A stretch of 6,605 nt of DNA, taken from positions 1 through 6,605 of the forward strand of contig CAKVGW010000075.1 of the NCBI GenBank assembly GCA_934747325.1, given 5' to 3'. Of this stretch, positions 1 to 5,445 are shown in pieces. The stretch comes from an uncultured Candidatus Melainabacteria bacterium. GTDB taxonomy: Bacteria; Cyanobacteriota; Vampirovibrionia; Gastranaerophilales; Gastranaerophilaceae. The notes beneath the pieces were generated by a model. That model saw only the letters and a program-made list of their open reading frames with translations, ran no database searches and had not been told where the DNA came from. Position 1 is the first letter of the stretch. Each line of letters opens with the position of its first letter. The position numbers and the translations under genes are program-made.

Positions 1-195
1 ATTTTTAACAGATTGGGATATATTAAAACTAAAACTCCTGAAGAAACAGAGTTTGCTTTAAGAGAAAAACTACCGCAAAAATATTGGATTGATATAAATA
101 CGCTTCTTGTAACGCATGGTCAAAATGTCTGTAAACCAATTAAACCGAAGTGTTCAGAATGTCCGATTGCGAGGTACTGTGCAAAAATTATATAG
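1..195 (+). CDS. nth: Endonuclease III, C-terminal part (partial at window edge)
   Basis: Endonuclease III is a DNA glycosylase/AP lyase that removes oxidised pyrimidines in base excision repair. The reading frame is open from base 1 and gives the last 64 residues, ending at TAG 193-195. The start NRLGYIKTKTPEETE matches the family's NRLGL-K-KTPE-TE stretch after the catalytic Asp region, and YWIDINTLLVTHGQNVC matches the helix before the metal site. The four cysteines C44, C51, C54 and C60 (numbered in the partial protein) have the C-x6-C-x2-C-x5-C spacing of the [4Fe-4S] cluster loop. The helix-hairpin-helix Lys and catalytic Asp lie outside the window. A TTG at 13 is an internal codon, not a start, because conserved residues precede it. 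The protein ends four residues after the last cluster cysteine, which is normal for the family. Identification is secure for the part seen. Confidence 0.93.
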   Translation: MFNRLGYIKTKTPEETEFALREKLPQKYWIDINTLLVTHGQNVCKPIKPKCSECPIARYCAKII

Positions 196-197
196 TA

Positions 198-206
198 TGT
201 TATAAT
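198..206 (+). promoter_or_regulatory. Extended -10 promoter for the zinc-ribbon membrane protein gene
   Basis: TGT followed by a perfect TATAAT (201-206) makes an extended -10 element, directly after the nth stop codon. The hexamer 17 nt upstream (178-183, TGTGCA) is a poor -35, which extended -10 promoters tolerate. Transcription would start near 213, leaving a leader of about 15 nt that just contains the ribosome site before the ATG at 228. Seen in sequence; activity is inferred. Confidence 0.6.
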
Positions 207-227
207 TTTAGTGCAGAGAGAGGTTTT

Positions 228-842
228 ATGACTGAACAAATTAATTGTCCGTTTTGCGGAAATCTTATTGCGAGCGATGCTCTAAAATGTGAAAAATGTG
301 ATGCTTTGTTTAAAGAACCTGAGCTTCCAAATCTTAAGTTTAAAGAGCTTGCGCCATTTTTAGCTATTGATGTTTTGACGTTAGGATTTTTTTCCACAAT
401 TTGGTTTTTTATTAACGCAAAAGCCATTAATGATTTAACTTCAAAACCAAAAGACGGCATTAAACTCAATTGGCTTGTTATGTTGCTGGCATTAAACGGC
501 GGATTTTATTTGTTTATGTTTTATAAACATCCTACTTATTTGTTGATATTCTCTGTATTGCAATGTTTGCTTTATATAGCTTTATCTTATAGAGTGTTGA
601 GAATTGTTCAAAAATATACACAAAAAACTTACGATGTAGCATTAAGATTTAATCCATACTACATGGTATTATTTAATGTTTTGTATTTGGTTCACGTTGC
701 TGAAACATATTCAGACAGAGTTTTCCATACGCATGAATACTTTGACTGGAAATCTCCGCAAGCCATTATGCTAATCATCTTGCTTTTGATAATTCTATTT
801 ATTATGCGTTTCTATAATGAAGTTTATTTTTTAATTCATTAA
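228..842 (+). CDS. Zinc-ribbon multi-pass membrane protein, function unknown
   Basis: A 204-residue protein starting at ATG 228, chosen because AGAGAGG (217-223) precedes it and the zinc ribbon begins at once. The upstream in-frame ATG at 150 lies inside nth and upstream of the promoter, so it is not used. Residues 7-24 form a CPFC...CEKC zinc ribbon with 10 residues between the pairs. Hydrophobic segments follow at about 43-65, 81-99, 104-127, 144-159 and 178-196, suggesting four or five membrane spans, with a charged stretch (161-177) before the last. Segment 1 (TLGFFSTIWFF followed by an Asn/Lys-rich turn) recalls DUF4234-type membrane proteins, but this is only a resemblance. Zinc ribbons fused to membrane helices are common in uncharacterised bacterial proteins. 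The gene converges with the next one, overlapping by 4 nt. Function unknown; a real gene with high confidence. Confidence 0.85.
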   Translation: MTEQINCPFCGNLIASDALKCEKCDALFKEPELPNLKFKELAPFLAIDVLTLGFFSTIWFFINAKAINDLTSKPKDGIKLNWLVMLLALNGGFYLFMFYKHPTYLLIFSVLQCLLYIALSYRVLRIVQKYTQKTYDVALRFNPYYMVLFNVLYLVHVAETYSDRVFHTHEYFDWKSPQAIMLIILLLIILFIMRFYNEVYFLIH

Positions 843-1204
843 ACAGCAATTTCAAATGTAGATTGAGCAACTTTGTAATTTGCTTCATAAGCAGCTTTTG
901 CTTGTTGGATATTTACTGCATCTTGTACGGTGTAACCGTTTTCTAATGCTGCAACCATAGCGTTATCTAAGTCGTTAGCCGCTTTTGAAACATTTTCAGA
1001 AACGGTTTGGATAATGTCACCTGATGGAGCAGGTACATTTTCATAATAACCGTTTAAATCAATACTTTGAGTTGGTTCGTTTGGCGCAATTAATGCTCCA
1101 CGTTCAGCACCTCTATCAGTAGGAGCGTTATAGCTTTTCGCAATTTGTACGCTGTCGAGTAAATGTGAATAATCCGATGTATTGATATGTGATATTGCGC
1201 TCAT
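839..1204 (-). CDS. Small protein with a flagellar-axial-like C-terminal helix, unknown function
   Basis: A 121-residue minus-strand protein, starting at the ATG read from 1204 down, with AGAGG (1212-1216) seven bases upstream and a good promoter beyond. No signal peptide or membrane segment is visible. Residues 1-60 look extended and rich in Ser, Asn, Asp and Pro. Residues 61-121 are predicted helical (SENVSKAANDLDNAMVAAL, then QDAVNIQQAKAAYEANYKV). The last stretch, A-K-A-A-Y-E-A-N-Y-K-V-A-Q-S, resembles the C-terminal helix of flagellar rod and hook proteins (typical A-Y-x-A-N-x-K-V-x-x-T). No other flagellar gene lies in the window, and the protein lacks the N-terminal part of that family, so this may only be a coiled-coil similarity. 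The coding sense is supported by promoter, ribosome site and coherent protein; function is not recognised. Confidence 0.75.
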   Translation of the reverse strand: MSAISHINTSDYSHLLDSVQIAKSYNAPTDRGAERGALIAPNEPTQSIDLNGYYENVPAPSGDIIQTVSENVSKAANDLDNAMVAALENGYTVQDAVNIQQAKAAYEANYKVAQSTFEIAV

Positions 1205-1254
1205 TTTTTAACCTCTAATATCAGTTTAACTCTTTTTTTATGTTATACAACCCT

Positions 1255-1283
1255 TATATAAAAAATATGTTACATTTTGTTAA
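1255..1283 (-). promoter_or_regulatory. Sigma-70-type promoter of the minus-strand gene
   Basis: Reading the minus strand, TTAACA (1283-1278; one mismatch to TTGACA) is followed after exactly 17 nt by TATATA (1260-1255). Transcription would begin near 1248, giving a leader of about 44 nt before the ATG at 1204 with AGAGG in place. The -35 box overlaps the inverted repeat at 1267-1286. Spacing and -35 are good; the -10 is moderate. Confidence 0.55.
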
Positions 1284-1286
1284 CAT
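1267..1286. promoter_or_regulatory. Inverted repeat in the divergent intergenic region, possible operator
   Basis: ATGTTA (1267-1272) and TAACAT (1281-1286) are perfect inverted half-sites 8 nt apart. They lie between the divergently read minus-strand gene and the TPR gene and cover the -35 box of the former. A dimeric regulator site is possible. With such AT-rich half-sites chance is also plausible. Confidence 0.3.
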
Positions 1287-1368
1287 TAATCCATCGGACT
1301 AAATTTTTACACCTTTTGGTTGTTATAAAGACTCACCTGATTGTGTAATATAAAATTGGGAGAGAGTT

Positions 1369-2142
1369 ATGCAAATAGATGCAACCGTAGATAAGAATTT
1401 GGCAAAAGTAACTGAAAAAGTTACTAATCCTATGCGTTCGCGTTCATACAATTTGTGTGTAAAAGCAGATGCTTTGAGGTTTGCAAAAATGTATAAAGAG
1501 TCGGTTCAAACTTATCTCCAAGCTATTATGATGGATAGAGCTGAAACTAAAGCTTATTACGGTTTAGCGATTTCTTACAAATATTTAAGGGAATATAAGA
1601 AAGCTATTTCTACACTTTTAAAATTAATTAAAATTGATGATAGTAATGACAATTTCTTTTTTGAAATCGGAGTTTGTCATTTATCAGACGGTCATCCTGA
1701 AAAAGCTATTGAATATTTAATCAAGGCAATTTTAATTAATAGAGAAAATTTGGAAGCTCAAATTCAGCTTGCAATTGCACATGAACTTGTCGATGAAGCT
1801 GATTTGTCGCTTATGATTTATAACAAATTAATAGAAACAAATCCGGAATTTTTGAAAGCTTATTACAACAAAGCGGCAATGCTTATGGGGATGGGTAATT
1901 TCTTAGAAGCATCAAAAACATTCTTCCAACTTATTAAAAGAAACCCTGATTATTATAAAGCATATTTGGGAATTGCAATGAGTTTTGATAAATTGGCAAA
2001 GTATAAAGATGCAATCAGATATTATAAAAAGTTTTTAGAATTAAAACAGTTTTCCGAAGATGCCGTTTTTGCCAGAGAAAGAGTTGAGGAGCTAAGGAGT
2101 CAGTATTTTTCAAAAGAAAATACATTGACGCTTGTTGATTAG
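1369..2142 (+). CDS. Six-repeat TPR protein
   Basis: A 257-residue soluble protein made almost wholly of tetratricopeptide repeats. Six units of exactly 34 residues can be phased at 27-60, 61-94, 95-128, 129-162, 163-196 and 197-230, with typical residues: small residue at position 8 (e.g. G-L-A, N-K-A), Y/F around 11, A at 20, and P or D near the end (TNPEF, RNPDY). There is no signal peptide or membrane segment, so it is probably cytoplasmic. A short lead (1-26) and a charged tail (231-257) flank the array. TPR arrays are protein-binding scaffolds; no catalytic domain is attached and the partner cannot be named. The start at ATG 1369 is set by GGGAGAG (1358-1364). The gene is divergent from the minus-strand gene at 839-1204, and its final codons contain the -35 of the next gene. 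Confidence 0.92.
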   Translation: MQIDATVDKNLAKVTEKVTNPMRSRSYNLCVKADALRFAKMYKESVQTYLQAIMMDRAETKAYYGLAISYKYLREYKKAISTLLKLIKIDDSNDNFFFEIGVCHLSDGHPEKAIEYLIKAILINRENLEAQIQLAIAHELVDEADLSLMIYNKLIETNPEFLKAYYNKAAMLMGMGNFLEASKTFFQLIKRNPDYYKAYLGIAMSFDKLAKYKDAIRYYKKFLELKQFSEDAVFARERVEELRSQYFSKENTLTLVD

Positions 2143-2163
2143 TTTTGGGTGATATAGTATAAT
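2135..2163 (+). promoter_or_regulatory. Promoter of the methyltransferase gene
   Basis: TTGATT (2135-2140) and a perfect TATAAT (2158-2163) are separated by 17 nt, the ideal spacing. The -35 lies in the last codons and stop of the TPR gene. Initiation near 2170 leaves about 28 nt before ATG 2198, including the ribosome site AAGGAAG (2186-2192). This suggests the methyltransferase, and perhaps kdsB-lpxK behind it, is transcribed independently of the TPR gene. Confidence 0.65.
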
Positions 2164-2197
2164 CTTTGGGTACAGTCCTAAGAATAAGGAAGATTAT

Positions 2198-3064
2198 ATG
2201 AGTGAGATTTGCAAAAATTGGACACAGTGGCTTAAGCAAAATCGTTTTGCCGGCTTAACTCCTGAAATGCAAGAACAAACTATGCGTTGGCTTGAGGCTG
2301 TAAGGGACGTTATTATGGTTTATGCAGAAATTAAACCTTATGACGTTGTGCTTGATATCGGAACAGGTACAGGACTTTTAGCATTCAAAGCCTTAGAACT
2401 TCAAAACTGTGCAGGTAAAGTAATTTTTTCTGATATGTTTCAGGATTGTTTAGACGATTGCAAACAAATTTTAGACAACGCAGGAATTACTACAGGATAT
2501 GAGTTGTTAAAAAGTCCAGTAGAACATTTAGCTTTGCCTGAAAGCAGTGTGCATAAAGCTCTTATGCGTTCTGTTTTAGTTCATGTAGTGAACAAACAAC
2601 CTGCGATAAGCGAAATTTATAGAGTGTTGAAACCAAGCGGTAAATTGTGCGCTTTTGAACCAATTATCCGTTCAAATACTCGTTATTGGGAAATTTTAGA
2701 CCCAATGTATATAGAAAAATATGAAGATTTCAAGCGTGTTGAAAATGAAATAATGGATAATCCGCTTGATTCACTTTGCAATTTTGATGAAGATACCTTA
2801 AAAATGAATTTGGAAATTGCAGGATTTTCAGTTCCTGAAGTCAAATTGCAAGAAGTACGTTCAAAATACGTCGTTCAGCCGAATATGGTGAAAGAATGGT
2901 TTGTAAATCCGCCATCACCTAATCAGCCTTCGACAAAAGAAAGATATTTGAAGTATTTTGATGAAAAAACAGTAGATAAATTCATGCAAGATGTTCAAAA
3001 TTACTTAACAGGACGTGAAATAAGTTTGAAAACAAATGCAGTGTTTATTAATGCAACGAAATAG
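2198..3064 (+). CDS. Class I SAM-dependent methyltransferase, substrate unknown
   Basis: A 288-residue cytoplasmic protein with a Rossmann-type methyltransferase core. Motif I is VLDIGTGTGLLAF (51-63), the glycine-rich S-adenosylmethionine loop. The strand-2 acidic residue is D79 in VIFSDM, likely binding the ribose hydroxyls. L-P-E-S-S-V (113-118) followed by the strand-4 stretch ALMRSVLVHVV fits motif II, and EIYRVLKPSGKLCAFEP (139-155) is the typical UbiE/Methyltransf_11-type motif before strand 5. An alpha-helical N-terminus (1-45) and a C-terminal region of about 130 residues, including PPSPNQPS (238-245), probably set the substrate. The C-terminus is not one I recognise, so quinone, small-molecule or lipid substrates cannot be told apart. 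ATG 2198 has AAGGAAG 5 nt upstream and a strong promoter. kdsB follows after 65 nt in the same direction, possibly on the same transcript. Confidence 0.88.
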   Translation: MSEICKNWTQWLKQNRFAGLTPEMQEQTMRWLEAVRDVIMVYAEIKPYDVVLDIGTGTGLLAFKALELQNCAGKVIFSDMFQDCLDDCKQILDNAGITTGYELLKSPVEHLALPESSVHKALMRSVLVHVVNKQPAISEIYRVLKPSGKLCAFEPIIRSNTRYWEILDPMYIEKYEDFKRVENEIMDNPLDSLCNFDEDTLKMNLEIAGFSVPEVKLQEVRSKYVVQPNMVKEWFVNPPSPNQPSTKERYLKYFDEKTVDKFMQDVQNYLTGREISLKTNAVFINATK

Positions 3065-3080
3065 AAGTGAAGAAAGGATA

Positions 3081-3107
3081 ATGGGTTTGGCTATTCAACT
3101 TGAATAA
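3081..3107 (+). CDS. Possible 8-residue leader peptide upstream of kdsB
   Basis: AGAAAGGAT (3071-3079) is a good ribosome site, but the ATG just after it (3081) opens a frame of only eight codons (MGLAIQLE) ending at TAA 3105-3107. The real kdsB start at 3130 has no visible Shine-Dalgarno sequence (preceding bases are A/T only). The end of the mini-ORF overlaps a 15-nt palindrome, TATTCAA-C-TTGAATA (3092-3106). Translation of the mini-ORF could feed or tune kdsB translation. Equally, the ribosome site could be a relic. Very short, so confidence is low. Confidence 0.3.
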   Translation: MGLAIQLE

Positions 3108-3129
3108 GTTTTAATCCAATAAAAATATT

Positions 3130-3870
3130 ATGAAAAATCAAACCGCAATAATCATACCGGCACGTTATGGGTCATCCAGACTTGAAGGCAAACCGTTACT
3201 AAAAGCAAATAATAAACCTATCATCCAATGGGTTTGGGAAAAAGCAAAATCTTGCCCGATGGTTGATAGAGTAATTGTAGCAACCGATGATGAAAGAATT
3301 TTTAATGCTTGTAAAGAATTTGGTGCAGAAGTTGAAATGACATCAACTGAACATAAAAGCGGAAGTGATAGGATTGCAGAAGTAGCAGAACGCCATCCCG
3401 AAATTGGCTACATTATTAATTTACAAGGCGATGAACCATTAATTGAGCAAGCAAACATAGAACTCGTTATTAAAGGTGTAAAAGAAGATGTTAATGCTGA
3501 TATTTCAACGCTTGTAAGAGCAATTAAAGACGCAGACGAAGTTAATAATCCAAACCTTGTAAAATGTGTTTTTGATTTCAACAATTACGCAATGTATTTT
3601 TCTCGTTCTAAAATACCTTATGAAAGAGCTGAAAACAATGGTAATTGGAAATTTTACGGTCATTTAGGAATTTACGGTTATAAACGTGAGGCATTATTTA
3701 AGATGACAAAATTGCCTCAAGCACCTTATGAAATGGCAGAAAAACTTGAACAATTGAGAGCTTTGCAAAACGGAATGAAAATCAAAGTTGCGGTTGTAGA
3801 CAATGTTCCTGTCGGAATTGATACCGCTGAGGATTTTGAGAAGTTTAGGAAAATGGTAGAAGGAAAGTGA
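3130..3870 (+). CDS. kdsB: 3-deoxy-manno-octulosonate cytidylyltransferase (CMP-Kdo synthetase)
   Basis: KdsB joins CTP and Kdo to give CMP-Kdo plus pyrophosphate, the activated sugar for the LPS inner core; it acts in the cytoplasm. At 246 residues the length matches the family (about 245-260). Visible motifs are the nucleotide-binding loop IPARYGSSRLEGKPL (9-23), VATDDERI (50-57), SGSDRIAEVAE (77-87), NLQGDEPLI (97-105, with D101 as a metal ligand), YFSRSKIPYER (156-166), HLGIYGYKREAL (178-189), LEQLRAL (206-212) and VGIDTAEDFE (228-237, with D231 the second metal ligand position). No key residue is missing. ATG 3130 is the first possible start after an in-frame stop at 3112-3114, and it places the IPARYGSSR loop at the usual distance. 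No Shine-Dalgarno sequence is seen before it. The stop overlaps the lpxK start (GTGA, 3867-3870), so the two LPS genes are translationally coupled. Confidence 0.96.
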   Translation: MKNQTAIIIPARYGSSRLEGKPLLKANNKPIIQWVWEKAKSCPMVDRVIVATDDERIFNACKEFGAEVEMTSTEHKSGSDRIAEVAERHPEIGYIINLQGDEPLIEQANIELVIKGVKEDVNADISTLVRAIKDADEVNNPNLVKCVFDFNNYAMYFSRSKIPYERAENNGNWKFYGHLGIYGYKREALFKMTKLPQAPYEMAEKLEQLRALQNGMKIKVAVVDNVPVGIDTAEDFEKFRKMVEGK

Positions 3871-4931
3871 ACATCAAAACACAAATAACAAGACTCCATT
3901 ATACAAAAGAACCGCACGGGGCGTTATTCGACTTGCTCAAATTCTGCTCAATATTCTACGGAATAGGTAGTGGATTTAAGAATTATTTGTATGATAAAAA
4001 TATTCTTAAGCCTAAAAAAGTTGACGCTTTTGTAATTTCTATCGGGAATTTTACAACTGGCGGTGTCGGAAAAACTCCTGTAGTTGCGGAAATCGCAAAA
4101 TATTTTGTAGATAAAGGCGAAAGAGTTGCAATTGTTTCTCGTGGATATGGCGGAAAACTTGACAACAAGAATGTTAACGTAATTTCTGATGGAATAAATC
4201 TTTATTACAAAGCAGATATGGCTGGCGATGAACCTTATTGGCTTGCCGTAAATCTCAATATGTGCGCGGTTTTGACTTGTTCTAATAGAGTTAAAGCTGC
4301 TGAATATGCAATAAAAGAGTTCGGCGTTACTAAAATAATTCTTGATGACGGATTTCAACATAGAAAAATGGCAAGAGATTTAAACGTTGTTCTTGTTGAT
4401 TCAGAAAAAATGTTCGGGAACGAAAATTTACTTCCTGCAGGGCCTTTAAGAGAAGGTATGGAAGGATTTAACCGTGTTGATAAACTTGTGGTTGTGAGCA
4501 AAAATGTTGACCATACAAGAGCAGAGAAAATTGCAAGAATTTTGGATAAAAAGTTTATGAAGGGAAAGACCCCATCCTCTAACCCTCTCCCTCAAGGGGC
4601 GGGGGCAAGTACGCTTCTTTGTAAAGTTGAACCTGACTATTGCTACAATATAATTTCAGGTGAACATTTGCCAAAAGGAGAAGACATTACTGCACTTTCA
4701 GCGATTGGACAACCTGAGCAATTCTATAAATTCTTAGAAAAAGATTATATAATTAAAGATAAAATAACATTCGACGACCACCATCAATATACAATAGAAG
4801 ATATTGATAAGATTGAAGGTACGATTGTGACTACCGAAAAAGATGCTGTAAAACTAGCACTTTTGGGCAAAACTAATATTTATTCATTGAAATTAAAAAC
4901 AGTGTTGGATGTTGAAAAACTGCTTTCATAA
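3867..4931 (+). CDS. lpxK: Tetraacyldisaccharide 4'-kinase with an in-frame repeat insertion
   Basis: LpxK transfers phosphate from ATP to the 4' position of the tetraacyldisaccharide-1-phosphate, giving lipid IVA, at the inner membrane. Seen motifs: SIGNFTTGGVGKTPVV (58-73, P-loop), SRGYGG (91-96), GDEP (120-123), DDGFQHRKMARDLNVVLVD (160-178), LLPAGPLREG (188-197), AIGQPEQF (279-286), FDDHHQY (302-308) and TTEKDAVKL (322-330). Residues 17-42 match the amphipathic N-terminal region that sits on the membrane. The GTG start at 3867 overlaps the kdsB stop, with AAGGA (3860-3864) close upstream. The protein is 354 residues, longer than typical LpxK (about 310-330). Much of the excess is residues about 231-251, encoded by GC-rich DNA unlike the rest of the gene. 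All recognised motifs lie outside this stretch and the frame is intact, so the enzyme is probably active. Confidence 0.95.
   Translation: MNIKTQITRLHYTKEPHGALFDLLKFCSIFYGIGSGFKNYLYDKNILKPKKVDAFVISIGNFTTGGVGKTPVVAEIAKYFVDKGERVAIVSRGYGGKLDNKNVNVISDGINLYYKADMAGDEPYWLAVNLNMCAVLTCSNRVKAAEYAIKEFGVTKIILDDGFQHRKMARDLNVVLVDSEKMFGNENLLPAGPLREGMEGFNRVDKLVVVSKNVDHTRAEKIARILDKKFMKGKTPSSNPLPQGAGASTLLCKVEPDYCYNIISGEHLPKGEDITALSAIGQPEQFYKFLEKDYIIKDKITFDDHHQYTIEDIDKIEGTIVTTEKDAVKLALLGKTNIYSLKLKTVLDVEKLLS
4567..4606. repeat. GC-rich hairpin repeat inserted in frame in lpxK
   Basis: These 40 bases contain 27 G or C (about 68%) inside a gene that is otherwise strongly AT-rich. CCCTCTCCC (4583-4591) and GGGGCGGGG (4596-4604) fold around the loop TCAA with eight of nine positions paired (two are G-T). 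In frame the element reads as PSSNPLPQGAG. This matches the type of peptide that palindromic CCCTCTCCC...GGGAGAGGG intergenic repeats give in other bacteria. It resembles the in-frame palindromic elements known in Rickettsia in behaviour, not necessarily in origin. Exact borders are not visible. Confidence 0.6.
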
Positions 4932-4955
4932 TTTATTCAAACTTTAGATGTAGGT

Positions 4956-5003
4956 TTTTCATAATTTTAGGTAATTCTTATAATTACAAACAAAATTTAT
5001 AAT
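4956..5003 (+). promoter_or_regulatory. Promoter region immediately before the STAS-like gene
   Basis: Two perfect TATAAT boxes occur. The first (4979-4984) has TTTTCA (4956-4961) 17 nt upstream and would start transcripts near 4991, leaving about 19 A/T-rich nt with no Shine-Dalgarno sequence. The second (4998-5003) has the weak TTCTTA (4975-4980) 17 nt upstream and would start near the ATG at 5010, giving a leaderless mRNA. The sequence does not say which is used. Confidence 0.5.
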
Positions 5004-5009
5004 AGAATT

Positions 5010-5339
5010 ATGGAAATTAAAACATCTGATAAGTTTTGTATAATTACCCCACTCGCTCAAAATTTAAGCGGCATAGGGGTTAAAAGATTGTTGGAAGAAA
5101 TTTTGGCAAATCGCAAGTTTAAAATCGGTTTGGATATGAGCTATGTCAATGAATGTAATATTGATTTTATTGATATGCTTACTCAAATTGGTAATATCGG
5201 ACTTTTTAATGTTGCATCGGATGTGTTCGCGCTATTCAGTATTATGAATATTGATAAAAAAGTAGAACTTTTTGTAAGTGAAATGGATTTTAAAGCAGAC
5301 AAACATCAGCTTTTAAACAGAAAATTCTGTATAGTATAA
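5010..5339 (+). CDS. STAS-like domain protein lacking the usual phospho-serine
   Basis: A 109-residue single-domain protein. The pattern FCIITPLAQNLSG...RLLEEIL...KFKIGLDMSYVNECNIDFIDMLTQIG...LFNVASDVFALFSIMNIDKKVELFVSEMDF follows the STAS fold of anti-sigma-factor antagonists: strand, helix, a central D-x-S strand, helix, then strand and the S-x-x-V-x-x-x-F-x-x-x-x-[IL]-x-x-x-x-x-[IL]-F ending. In SpoIIAA-type proteins the segment after the D-x-S strand contains D-S-S/T-G, whose Ser/Thr is phosphorylated by the partner kinase. Here that place reads about N-E-C-N-I-D, with no clear phospho-acceptor. It may work without phosphorylation or in another complex. No kinase or phosphatase gene lies nearby. 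The ATG at 5010 has no Shine-Dalgarno sequence and sits just after a TATAAT box. Fold assignment is moderately sure; role unknown. Confidence 0.72.
   Translation: MEIKTSDKFCIITPLAQNLSGIGVKRLLEEILANRKFKIGLDMSYVNECNIDFIDMLTQIGNIGLFNVASDVFALFSIMNIDKKVELFVSEMDFKADKHQLLNRKFCIV
5322..5335 (+). repeat. 14-bp direct repeat, copy 1
   Basis: AAATTCTGTATAGT occurs here, across the last codons of the STAS-like gene, and again at 5432-5445, 110 nt downstream, with no mismatch. Its core ATTCTGTAT is present a third time in inverted orientation at 5631-5639. Confidence 0.8.
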
Positions 5340-5404
5340 ATAGCAAAAACGTGTGTACTTATTATTAAGTGTCCAAATTACAACAAAAGGGTTGAATTTT
5401 TAGT

Positions 5405-5434
5405 TTGTTTGAGTTAACATACTCATGACATAAA
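5405..5434 (+). promoter_or_regulatory. Weak candidate promoter for the structured RNA
   Basis: TTGTTT (5405-5410) and CATAAA (5429-5434) are 18 nt apart; initiation would fall near 5441, close to the 5' side of the closing helix of the structured RNA. Both boxes deviate from consensus, so this is a suggestion only. Read-through from the STAS-like gene is the alternative, since no terminator is visible after 5339. Confidence 0.28.
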
Positions 5435-5445
5435 TTCTGTATAGT
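5432..5445 (+). repeat. 14-bp direct repeat, copy 2
   Basis: Second exact copy of AAATTCTGTATAGT (see 5322-5335). Nine of its bases (5434-5442) form the 5' arm of the closing helix of the structured RNA. Confidence 0.8.

Noticed and set aside
150..227. Longer start for the zinc-ribbon protein at ATG 150
   Set aside because: It overlaps conserved nth codons and lies upstream of the TATAAT at 201-206; ATG 228 has the ribosome site.
2015..2239. Minus-strand ORF spanning the TPR/methyltransferase junction
   Set aside because: It covers the end of a real gene, a promoter and the start of another; no coherent protein features.
3948..4361. Minus-strand ORF of 137 codons inside lpxK
   Set aside because: Antisense to strongly conserved LpxK motifs, with a low-complexity protein and no ribosome site: a shadow frame.
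5357..5370. Hairpin ACTTA-TTAT-TAAGT after the STAS-like gene as a terminator
   Set aside because: Only 5 A/T-rich pairs and no T-tract follows, so it is unlikely to terminate transcription.
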